NCBI RefSeq assembly: GCF_019695415.1
Contig: NZ_JAIFKJ010000081.1
Span: 1,353-11,533, forward strand
DNA: 10,181 nt
Direction of reading: 5' to 3'
From: Thiohalocapsa sp.
Lineage (GTDB): Bacteria; Pseudomonadota; Gammaproteobacteria; Chromatiales; Chromatiaceae
Both the position numbers and the translations under genes were made by a program. Positions 1-5,993 of the stretch are shown here, piece by piece (the first letter of the stretch is position 1; each line of letters begins with the position of its first letter). The notes beneath the pieces were generated by a model. That model saw nothing but the letters and a program-made list of their open reading frames with translations. It made no database searches and had not been told where the DNA came from.

Positions 1-1
1 G

Positions 2-949
2 TGGGGCGTGGGTGTGTGCGGGCCGGGGGCCGGGAAGTGGACGCGGGGGTCTGGCTTGCGGCACATCCCCCCGGGTCTGTCTGTCGGCCTCACCGTGAGG
101 GGCGCCGGCCGGCTCGCCGATATCGAGATCCGCCCCCCCTGGATCCGCGCCCGGCGCTGGAGCGATGCGCAGGCCGAGGCCCGGCTCGCCGAGGCGCCAT
201 TTGCGGCCCTGGAAGCGGCCGCTGCGCGCTTCCGTGCCCGCCGCGAGACCCAGGGTGCCGCAGGTATCGACCTGCCGGAAGTGAGCGTACGGGTCCAGGA
301 CGGCGAGATCGTCATCCGCCCCATCGACCGTCACGGCTCCCGCGCCATGGTGATGGATCTGATGCTCATGGCCGGCGAGGCCGCCGCCGCCTGGTGTGGC
401 GAGCGGGCTGTGCCCATCCCCCATGCCACCCAGCCGCCGCCTGACAGTATCCAGCAGCCCGAGAGCATGGCGGCCATGTATGCCTATCGGCGCCAGTTCA
501 AGCCGAGCCGCACCAGCGTCGAGCCCGGGCCGCACTTCGGGCTCGGGCTCGACGCTTATGCCCGCGCCACCAGCCCGCTGCGGCGCTATGCCGATCTGTT
601 GGTGCACCAGCAGTTGCGCGCCGCGCTGCGCGGCGATACGCCGCTGACGGCGGAGCAGGTGAGTGCCCGCGCCGGCGAGGCCGATCAGGGCGGCATCGCC
701 GTACGCCGCGCCGAGCGCCAGTCCAACCTGCACTGGAAGCTCATGTATCTGCGGCGGCAAAAGGACTGGCAGGGGGAAGGCGTCGTTGTCGAGCTCGGCG
801 AGCGCAAGGATACCGTGATGGTTCCCGACTTGGCGCTGGAGACCAAGCTGCGCGCCAAGTCCGACCTTCGCCTGGACCAGCAGCTGCGACTCGGCATCGC
901 CGACGTGGATCCGTACGATGCGGATGTGCGCTTTCGCATCTTGGGCTGA
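2..949 (+). CDS. RNase II/R-family (RNB) exoribonuclease, C-terminal part (5' truncated by window edge)
   Basis: This is the C-terminal portion of a 3'-to-5' hydrolytic exoribonuclease of the RNB family (RNase II / VacB / RNase R). The frame is open to the left edge, so the true start lies outside. The strongest evidence is the stretch at about 557-616, YARATSPLRRYADLLVHQQL, which matches the conserved RNB block (T/S-SP-x-RR-Y-x-D-L-x-VH) that holds the active-site arginine. It is preceded by a substrate-channel-like segment (MAAMYAYRRQFKPSRTS). The last ~70 residues (GEGVVVELGERKDTVMVPDL...) look like a short S1/OB-type RNA-binding tail. The catalytic aspartate cluster of the family would lie upstream and cannot be checked. 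It resembles the shorter RNB proteins of gammaproteobacteria more than full RNase R. The first ~20 codons are unusually G-rich and read poorly against the family, so the left edge may be unreliable. Confidence 0.85.
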   Translation, partial: WGVGVCGPGAGKWTRGSGLRHIPPGLSVGLTVRGAGRLADIEIRPPWIRARRWSDAQAEARLAEAPFAALEAAAARFRARRETQGAAGIDLPEVSVRVQDGEIVIRPIDRHGSRAMVMDLMLMAGEAAAAWCGERAVPIPHATQPPPDSIQQPESMAAMYAYRRQFKPSRTSVEPGPHFGLGLDAYARATSPLRRYADLLVHQQLRAALRGDTPLTAEQVSARAGEADQGGIAVRRAERQSNLHWKLMYLRRQKDWQGEGVVVELGERKDTVMVPDLALETKLRAKSDLRLDQQLRLGIADVDPYDADVRFRILG

Positions 950-2275
950 CGGCGATTCCGGACGGCGGGCCTGCGCGCGACGTCGAAGCTCCGCTCAGCA
1001 CGCACCGTCCACCCGCGCCTGCTGCGCCATCGGCGGCCGTACTTGCATGGAGGCTGGCCAGGCGGTGCAACGCGTGTGCACTGGTGCATGAGTCTGCTCC
1101 TTAAGTCCCGGCCATGGCAGATACCGCGCCCGATACGCCGCTCGAGCTCCTGAACCGCGTCTTCGGCTACCCCAGCTTCCGCGGCGCGCAGCAGCGGATC
1201 ATCGAGCACGTGAGCGCCGGCGGCGATGCGCTGGTGCTGATGCCGACGGGCGGCGGCAAGTCCCTCTGCTACCAAATTCCGGCGCTGCTGCGGCCCGGCA
1301 CCGGCATCGTCGTCTCGCCGCTGATCGCGCTGATGCAGGACCAGGTGGATGCGCTCAGGCAGCTCGGCGTGCGCGCGGCCTTTCTCAACTCATCCCTGAT
1401 GCCTGACGAGCAGCAGCGGGTGGAGCAGGCGCTGCTGGACGGTGCGCTCGACCTGCTCTACGTGGCGCCGGAGCGATTGCTCACGGAGCGCTTCCTGGCG
1501 CTGCTGGACCGCGTCAGGCCGGCGCTTTTCGCCATCGACGAGGCCCACTGCGTGTCCCAGTGGGGGCACGACTTCCGGCCCGAGTACATCCAGCTGGACC
1601 GCCTGCACCAGCGCTGGCCGGACATCCCGCGTATCGCGCTCACGGCCACGGCCGACGCGCCGACCCGCAACGAGATCGTCACCCGTCTGCAACTCGGCCA
1701 GGCCGAACTGTTCGTCTCCAGCTTCGACCGGCCGAACATCCGCTATCGCATCGTCGAAAAGACCCAGCCCCGCCGCCAGCTGCTCGACTTCCTGCGTGCC
1801 GAGCACCCGAATGATGCCGGCATCGTCTACTGCCTGTCGCGCCGCAGGGTGGACGAGACGGCGGAGTTTCTACGCGCCCAGGGGTTCGACGCCATCGCCT
1901 ACCACGCCGGTCATCCGCCCGAGGAGCGCCGGGCGCGGCAGGCACGGTTCATCCAGGGCGACAACGTCGTGGTGGTGGCGACCATCGCCTTCGGGATGGG
2001 CATCGACAAGCCGGACGTGCGCTTCGTCGCGCACCTGGACCTGCCGAAGAGCGTCGAGGCCTACTACCAGGAGACCGGCCGCGCCGGCCGTGACGGCCTG
2101 CCGGCGGACGCCTGGCTCTGCTACGGGCTCTCCGACGTCGTCATGCTGCGGCAGTTCATCGACAAGGGCGAGGGCGAGGAACGCTTCAAGCGCGTCGAGC
2201 ACCACAAGCTCGATGCCCTGATTGGCCTCTGCGAGAGCATCGAATGCCGCCGCCGGACCCTGCTCAACTACTTCG

Positions 2276-2284
2276 GCGAGCGGT
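2276..2284 (+). other. Frameshift point in recQ (one G apparently missing)
   Basis: Before this point the frame reads LLNYFGE, and after it the +2 frame reads VPEPCGNCDTC; both belong to the RecQ zinc-binding region. The sequence is ggcgagcggtcccgg. One extra g (gag-gcg-gtc-ccg-gag) restores E-A-V-P-E-P-C-G-N-C with no residue lost. The inferred lesion is therefore a single-base deletion between 2280 and 2281. The sequence cannot tell a real mutation from a base-calling or assembly error. Confidence 0.85.
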
Positions 2285-3325
2285 CCCGGAGCCCTGCGGC
2301 AACTGCGATACCTGTCTCACGCCGGTGGACACCTGGGACGGCAGCGTCGCGGCGCAGAAGGCGCTGTCCTGCATCTACCGCACCGGGCAGAAGTTCGGCG
2401 CCGCGCATCTCACCGACGTGCTGCTGGGCAAGGACACGGTGCGCATCCGCAAGTTCGGCCACGAGCGCGTCAGCACCTTCGGCATCGGCAGGGAGCTGAA
2501 GGCCGATCAGTGGAAGTCCGTCTACCGTCAGCTCGTCGCCGCCGGGCTCGCCGCGGTGGACGTCGAGGGCTTTGGGGGCTTAAGGCTCACCGAGGCGGCG
2601 CGTCCGGTGCTGCGCGGCGAGCAGCCGGTGCGCCTGCGCAAGGACCCGGAGCAGAAGGCCCGCGGCGAGCGGCGCACGGGCCCGGTCGTGGCACCGGGCG
2701 ACCCAGAGGCCCAGGCCCTGTGGGAGCGCCTGCGCCAGTGCCGTCGGGAGCTGGCCACTGCGCAGAATGTCGCACCCTACATGATCTTCGGCGACGCAGC
2801 GCTTCGGGAGATGCTGACCTACCGCCCGCGCAACCGGGACGAATTCAGCCGTATCAGCGGCGTCGGCGCCATCAAGCTGGAGCGCTTCGCGGACGACTTC
2901 CTCGCCGCGCTTGCCGAGCACGAGGCCGAGCACGGCCGCCCCGCCAACCTGCCGAATCTGCCCCGGGACCGCAGCCGCGACTTGCCGGCGCATCCGCCGG
3001 CGCGCGACGCGGGCGACGAGGCCCGCGACTCGGACCTCGCCTCCCTGGTGCTGCTGCGCCAGGGGCTCACGCCGGCCCAGGTCGCTGAGCGCCGCGGCTT
3101 TGCCGAAAGCACCGTTTGGGGCCATCTCGAACGCTGCATCCGGGCCGGCGCCGCCGATCTGTCGGAGGTCGTCGATCTGCCGGATGCGGACATCAAACGC
3201 GTCCGCAACGCCCTGCACCAGCTCGCCGACGGCCCCGCCATGCCGCTCAAACCCGTGTACGAGCTGTTGGAGGCCCGGTATCCGTACGAGGTGCTCAAGT
3301 GCATACGGGCAGCGGAGCTGCGGGC

Positions 3326-3338
3326 GGCTGAGGGCTGA
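3326..3338 (+). repeat. Short GGGCTGA-type heptamer pair overlapping the recQ stop
   Basis: GGCTGA followed by GGGCTGA covers the last codons of recQ, and the TGA stop (3336-3338) is the end of the second unit. The same heptamer forms a five-copy array at 9358-9392. Two copies alone may be chance. Confidence 0.4.
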
Positions 3339-3379
3339 CATCCTGCTGAGCCGACGAGCTCTGCAGTGTCACGCGGGTG

Positions 3380-3397
3380 CGGGGGCTCTGCGCCCCG
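3380..3397. terminator. Weak GC hairpin between convergent recQ and toxin genes
   Basis: CGGGG (3380-3384) pairs with CCCCG (3393-3397) around an 8-nt loop in the 105-nt gap between the converging recQ and PIN-toxin genes. Position suits a bidirectional terminator, but no T-run follows on either strand and the stem is short. No other signal was seen in this gap. Confidence 0.25.
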
Positions 3398-3443
3398 GAC
3401 GAGCCGGTGGGAGCGAGCTGGCTGCGATTGGTACAAAGAAGCC

Positions 3444-3812
3444 CTACAACGAATAGGGAACACGGATGCCGGGCTCTTCCCCGGAGAAGTCCTTGGTGTT
3501 GCGCGTCACCAGCAGGGCGCTGTGCTCCAAGGCGGTGGCGTCGGGCAGCTTGAGCCGGTGTGTTTGTCTCACCTCCACTGCGCGCTCGGCGATGTCGGCG
3601 TCAATGCCCACGCACTCGAAGCGGCGCAGGAAGGCGCGGACCGCCTGTGCGTGGCCCGTCGGCGTACCCGCGAGGACTTCCATCCAGGTGATCAGGCTGA
3701 TCAGGCTGATCAGGGGGCGCTGGTAGCGGCCGATCTCGTCCCGGGCCGCGATTACGCCGTTCAGGTAGTCGGTTAGGATGTTGGTGTCGAGCAGTGCCTT
3801 CACCGGTCCCAT
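3444..3812 (-). CDS. PIN-domain ribonuclease toxin, VapC-like
   Basis: This is a small (122 aa from the ATG) PIN-domain protein of the VapC type. Such toxins are Mg2+-dependent endoribonucleases, often cutting tRNA or rRNA, that stop translation when their antitoxin is lost. The expected acidic residues are visible: D9 (LLDTNIL), E45 (TWMEVL), D91 (LKLPDA) and D108 (TRNTKDF), so the active site looks intact. The gene overlaps the end of the upstream antitoxin gene, so translation is probably coupled. Two starts are possible: ATG at 3812-3810, or GTG at 3803-3801, which forms a GTGA overlap with the antitoxin stop and yields the common N-terminus M-K-A-L-L-D-T. Neither has a clear Shine-Dalgarno. 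A 9-bp tandem repeat inside the gene creates LISLISLIT just before E45, possibly a slippage insertion. Confidence 0.87.
   Translation of the reverse strand: MGPVKALLDTNILTDYLNGVIAARDEIGRYQRPLISLISLITWMEVLAGTPTGHAQAVRAFLRRFECVGIDADIAERAVEVRQTHRLKLPDATALEHSALLVTRNTKDFSGEEPGIRVPYSL
3689..3714 (-). repeat. In-frame 9-bp tandem repeat (2.9 copies) inside the toxin gene
   Basis: On the + strand tgatcaggc occurs twice in tandem, followed by tgatcagg. Being 9 bp it keeps the frame and encodes the repeated I-S-L tripeptide in the strand leading to the catalytic E45 of the PIN toxin. Copy-number change by slippage would add or remove three residues without breaking the gene. Confidence 0.8.
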
Positions 3813-4021
3813 GCCGAGCGCATGCGCTCCTGGTAGGCCAGTCCGTCTTCACCTTGCTGCTTCCAGATGCCGAACGCGGTGTCATCCGCAGGGGCCTCGA
3901 ACCGGCACAGATAGTCTGCCACGGCGCGCCGGATCAGCTCGGCGCGGGAGATGTTGAGGGCGCTTGCCAGCTCCTTCAGCGGTTCGATTTGCTCATCCGG
4001 CAGGTCGATCACGGTGCGCAT
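3800..4021 (-). CDS. Ribbon-helix-helix (CopG-type) antitoxin of the PIN toxin
   Basis: The product is 73 aa. Residues 1-41 fit a ribbon-helix-helix DNA-binding domain: a short N-terminal strand (MRTVIDLPDEQ), a helix, and then a second helix (NISRAELIRRAVADYL). The tail (DDTAFGIWKQQGEDGLAYQERMRSAW) fits the toxin-binding C-terminus of CopG-like antitoxins paired with PIN toxins. The expected role is to neutralise the downstream PIN ribonuclease and repress its own operon as a dimer. AGAGG lies 8 nt before the ATG. The stop overlaps the start of the toxin gene. A 7-bp inverted repeat just upstream of the ribosome-binding site is a candidate operator. The function is inferred from fold and gene order. 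Confidence 0.85.
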   Translation of the reverse strand: MRTVIDLPDEQIEPLKELASALNISRAELIRRAVADYLCRFEAPADDTAFGIWKQQGEDGLAYQERMRSAWDR

Positions 4022-4033
4022 GGTCTTCGCCTC

Positions 4034-4054
4034 TGATGTCAGATGCCGACATCA
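4034..4054. promoter_or_regulatory. Candidate operator palindrome of the toxin-antitoxin operon
   Basis: TGATGTC (4034-4040) and GACATCA (4048-4054) form a perfect 7-bp inverted repeat with a 7-nt spacer. It abuts the AGAGG of the antitoxin and ends 13 nt before its start codon, where an autorepressing ribbon-helix-helix antitoxin would be expected to bind. No convincing -35/-10 pair was identified. Binding is inferred only. Confidence 0.5.
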
Positions 4055-4125
4055 TGCATCAAATCGCCCGTACCTCGGCTCGATGTTGTCCGTGAACGCT
4101 AGCAGGTCCGCCGATCGCGATCGCT

Positions 4126-4143
4126 GCCGGCGCTTGCGCCGGC
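4126..4143 (-). terminator. Strong GC hairpin downstream of the adaptor gene
   Basis: GCCGGCGC (4126-4133) and GCGCCGGC (4136-4143) are perfect inverted arms around TT, starting 30 nt past the stop of the membrane fusion protein gene (- strand). Next to it lies a 12-bp perfect palindrome, cgatcgcgatcg (4112-4123). There is no U-run, so this is not a canonical intrinsic terminator. It may still protect the 3' end, or the arms may be chance in GC-rich DNA. Confidence 0.35.
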
Positions 4144-4172
4144 GAGCTTACAACGGCCCCACGGCGCTGCGA

Positions 4173-5285
4173 TCACGGCATGCTGTCCACGGCCTCAGGC
4201 GTCGCATCCGGTGTGGCGATGGACGGGCCTGCGTCGTCGTCCACGCGCGTGAGCTGCTTGCCCTCGGCAATGCCGAGGAAGCCGCGGGTGACGACCCGGG
4301 TGCCGGGCTCTAGGCCGTCCAGGATCTCCACTCGGTCGGCGATGCGCATGCCGGCGCGCACGGGCCGGCGCGCGGCCTCGCTGGCGTCGTCCATGACCCA
4401 GACGAACTGGCCGTCGCGGTCCTGGCGTAGGGCGCGGAAGGGCACCAGCAGGCGAGCCACGGCGGCGGTGGCGAGCTCCGCGCGCACGAACTGCCCCGCG
4501 CGGGCGCCCTCTGGAATGGCGTCGAAGCGGATCTCAACCTTGGCCTGGCGGTTGGCCTCCGAGAGGGTGGGGTGGATGCGCAGGATCTCACCGGCAAAGC
4601 GCCGGCCCCCCAAGGCGTCGATGCGGATGCGCGCCGGGTCGCCTTCGCTGATGTGCGGCAGCACCAGCTCGGAGACATAGACCTCCGCCACCAGGGAGTC
4701 GGGATCGGCGAGGGTGAGCAGAAGCGTGTTCTTGGTGACGAAGTCGCCGGGCTCCGCCAGACGCTGGGTGACGACGCCGGCGAAGGGCGCCGTGATGCGG
4801 GTGTTTGCGAGCCTAAGCTCCAGCAGCTCGAGGTCCGCCTCCGCCAGCGCCACTGCTGTGCGCGCCTGGGCCAGGTCGTCCTGGGACGCGGCGTTGCGCG
4901 CGGCGAGGTCCTGGAAGCGCTTGAGGTCGAGCCGCTCCTGCGCCAGCGTTGCGCGGGTCTTGGTCAGCTCGGCCCGCAGCACCGCGTCGTCGAGCCGGAC
5001 CAGCAGCTCGCCCCGGTCGACGCGGTCGCCCTCGAAGATGTCCAGTTGCTCGATGCGCCCCTCTTCCTGGGTGTGCAGGCGCACCAGTCGGCGCAGGCGG
5101 AGCGTGCCCGGGCGCTCGTGCTGGGTAGAGACGGGGGCGCGCTCGGTAACAACTGTGGTAACCAGGTGGCCGCTGGGCTTCTGGCGCGGCGCCTCGCCGC
5201 TGGCAGTGTCGCCGTTGTCATCCGCTCGTTGGCAGCCTGCCGCGAGCAACACCGCGGCACAGGCAAGGACCACCGCCCGCAGCAC
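4173..5285 (-). CDS. Periplasmic adaptor (membrane fusion) lipoprotein of an RND-type efflux system
   Basis: The HlyD/AcrA-like adaptor would bridge an inner-membrane pump and an outer-membrane channel in the periplasm. Numbered from the chosen start, the order is: lipoprotein signal peptide ending LLAAGC (Cys18), first lipoyl half (~70-101, GRIEQLDIFEGDRVDRGELL), alpha-hairpin coiled coil (~103-161), second lipoyl half (~162-194, RITAPFAGVV), beta-barrel, and a membrane-proximal domain. The frame is open to a GTG at 5378 that overlaps the upstream stop (GTGA). I prefer the GTG at 5285 because AGGGG lies 9 nt before it and it gives a normal short signal peptide (MLRAVVLAC...) instead of an odd 31-residue leader; the longer form is 401 aa, this one 370. 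No RND permease or outer-membrane factor lies beside it. Downstream is the toxin-antitoxin operon, so it is an orphan adaptor here. Confidence 0.9.
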   Translation of the reverse strand: MLRAVVLACAAVLLAAGCQRADDNGDTASGEAPRQKPSGHLVTTVVTERAPVSTQHERPGTLRLRRLVRLHTQEEGRIEQLDIFEGDRVDRGELLVRLDDAVLRAELTKTRATLAQERLDLKRFQDLAARNAASQDDLAQARTAVALAEADLELLELRLANTRITAPFAGVVTQRLAEPGDFVTKNTLLLTLADPDSLVAEVYVSELVLPHISEGDPARIRIDALGGRRFAGEILRIHPTLSEANRQAKVEIRFDAIPEGARAGQFVRAELATAAVARLLVPFRALRQDRDGQFVWVMDDASEAARRPVRAGMRIADRVEILDGLEPGTRVVTRGFLGIAEGKQLTRVDDDAGPSIATPDATPEAVDSMP

Positions 5286-5374
5286 CGGGCGCGGCCCCTG
5301 GGAGCGGCGTCCCCGCCGCGACTGGACGGCGGCGATGTCGATCGGGTCTTGGGTACCGGCCCAGCTGAAGGCTG

Positions 5375-5779
5375 TCACGACGCAGTGATGTCGACGGCGT
5401 TGATGCGGCTCTGCGGCCGGTTGGAGGGGCCGTCAGGGTACTCGTAGGCCTTGATTTTCCGGCGGATGTTGCGCTGGATGATGACGCCCAGCACCTTCCA
5501 ATCGAGCCCGGCCAGGTCGATGTCCGGGAAGCGCTCGTTCAACGCCACCAGCCGCTCGCGACCCTGCTCGTCATGCAGGTACTGCCGGAACCAGCGCACG
5601 CCTTCCACCTCCGCGAAGACGTACATGCCGTTGCGGCAGACCTCGGTAGGCTCGATGATGACGATGCACTTGTCCGGGAACTCGGGCTCCATGTCCGGCC
5701 CCAGCACCTGCAGCGCAAAGGGCTCCTGCAGCGCGCAGCCGCTGCCGTCCGGCATGGGTTCGTTCGCGTCTCTGGCCAT
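5375..5779 (-). CDS. LexA/S24-fold protein, apparently without catalytic dyad
   Basis: The product is 134 aa. Residues ~22-110 follow the S24/LexA C-terminal fold: ALQVLGPDMEPEFPDKCIVI corresponds to the usual G-D-S-M-x-P-x-x-x-x-G-D block, then GMYVFAEVEGVRWFRQYL, then a final strand (DWKVLGVIIQRNIRRKI). S24 proteins normally use Ser in G-D-S-M and a Lys about 35 residues later for self-cleavage. Here the aligned residues are G27-P28-D29-M30, with Asp in place of Ser, and the Lys region (V61-R62-W63-F64-R65) offers only Arg. It has no N-terminal helix-turn-helix. It is therefore probably a non-cleaving sensor or binding protein; its partner is unknown. GGAG lies 7 nt before the ATG. It lies just upstream of the adaptor gene on the same strand and may be cotranscribed with it. 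Confidence 0.75.
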   Translation of the reverse strand: MARDANEPMPDGSGCALQEPFALQVLGPDMEPEFPDKCIVIIEPTEVCRNGMYVFAEVEGVRWFRQYLHDEQGRERLVALNERFPDIDLAGLDWKVLGVIIQRNIRRKIKAYEYPDGPSNRPQSRINAVDITAS

Positions 5780-5842
5780 GGTCTCGCTCCATCACGTGTA
5801 GCCCCCGCAGGTTGGGTTGAGCGGCGTGGCTCTCAATTGTTG

Positions 5843-5957
5843 GCGAGGGGTGAGGGGTACGAGTAACGAGTTGCGAGGGGCGAGTATCGAGGTCGGGACA
5901 AGCCTCGCCCCTCGTCCCTCGTAACTCGATACTCTCATCCCTCGAAACTCGTTACTC
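5843..5957. repeat. Long imperfect stem-loop of CGAG-type repeats in a divergent intergenic region
   Basis: The 214-nt gap between the divergent S24-like and ABC transporter genes contains quasi-repeats of the form CGAG plus 4-6 nt (cgaggggtgagggg, gagtaacgag, ttgcgaggggcgag) on the left, and their complements (cctcgcccctcgtccctcg, aactcgatactc, ccctcg, aactcgttactc) on the right. Arms 5861-5891 and 5925-5957 pair almost fully: 12 bp perfect at the base (5861-5872 with 5946-5957) and 7 bp perfect at 5885-5891 with 5925-5931. It looks like an intergenic repeat element, REP- or MITE-like in form. There is no coding sequence and no clear target duplication. Promoters for both genes should lie in or beside it, but I could not identify them. 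Confidence 0.75.
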
Positions 5958-5993
5958 TGATCGTCCAGCCAGCCGTTCGAGCCAGCCGTACCC

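Larger units (their letters stand above)
1114..3338 (+). pseudogene. recQ: ATP-dependent DNA helicase RecQ, split by a -1 frameshift
   Basis: RecQ is a 3'-to-5' DNA helicase acting in recombination and repair of stalled forks. The first reading frame (1114-2499) holds the SF2 core: TGGGKS (residues 45-50), DEAH (142-145), TAT (177-179), and QETGRAGRDG (319-328, arginine finger). At about 2280 the frame moves, and the rest is read from the frame ending at 3338. With one base restored the product would be about 741 aa. The zinc site is then complete across the break (C378, C395, C398, C401), followed by a winged-helix region (~420-505), an HRDC domain (~532-605) and a C-terminal HTH region (~640-735, LRQGLTPAQVAERRGFAEST) as in longer RecQ proteins. 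The ATG start is 164 nt after the RNB gene, with no clear Shine-Dalgarno. Read as given, the product ends at 2499 after about 70 non-native residues and lacks most of the zinc site, the winged helix and HRDC. A sequencing error is an equally good explanation. Confidence 0.9.

Noticed and set aside
1065..1088. GTGCA/TGCAC inverted repeat and repeated gtgca in the gap before recQ
   Set aside because: Arms are only 5 bp, no promoter or regulator fits it, and the gap (950-1113) otherwise shows nothing.
2222..3088. 288-codon plus-strand frame overlapping recQ
   Set aside because: It is low-complexity Arg/Ala/Gly-rich translation in the third frame of recQ. The real continuation is the frame ending at 3338.
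4112..4124. cgatcgcgatcgc (contains GCGATCGC) as a HIP1-type element
   Set aside because: One copy in GC-rich DNA is not evidence of the highly iterated palindrome, which is typical of cyanobacteria.
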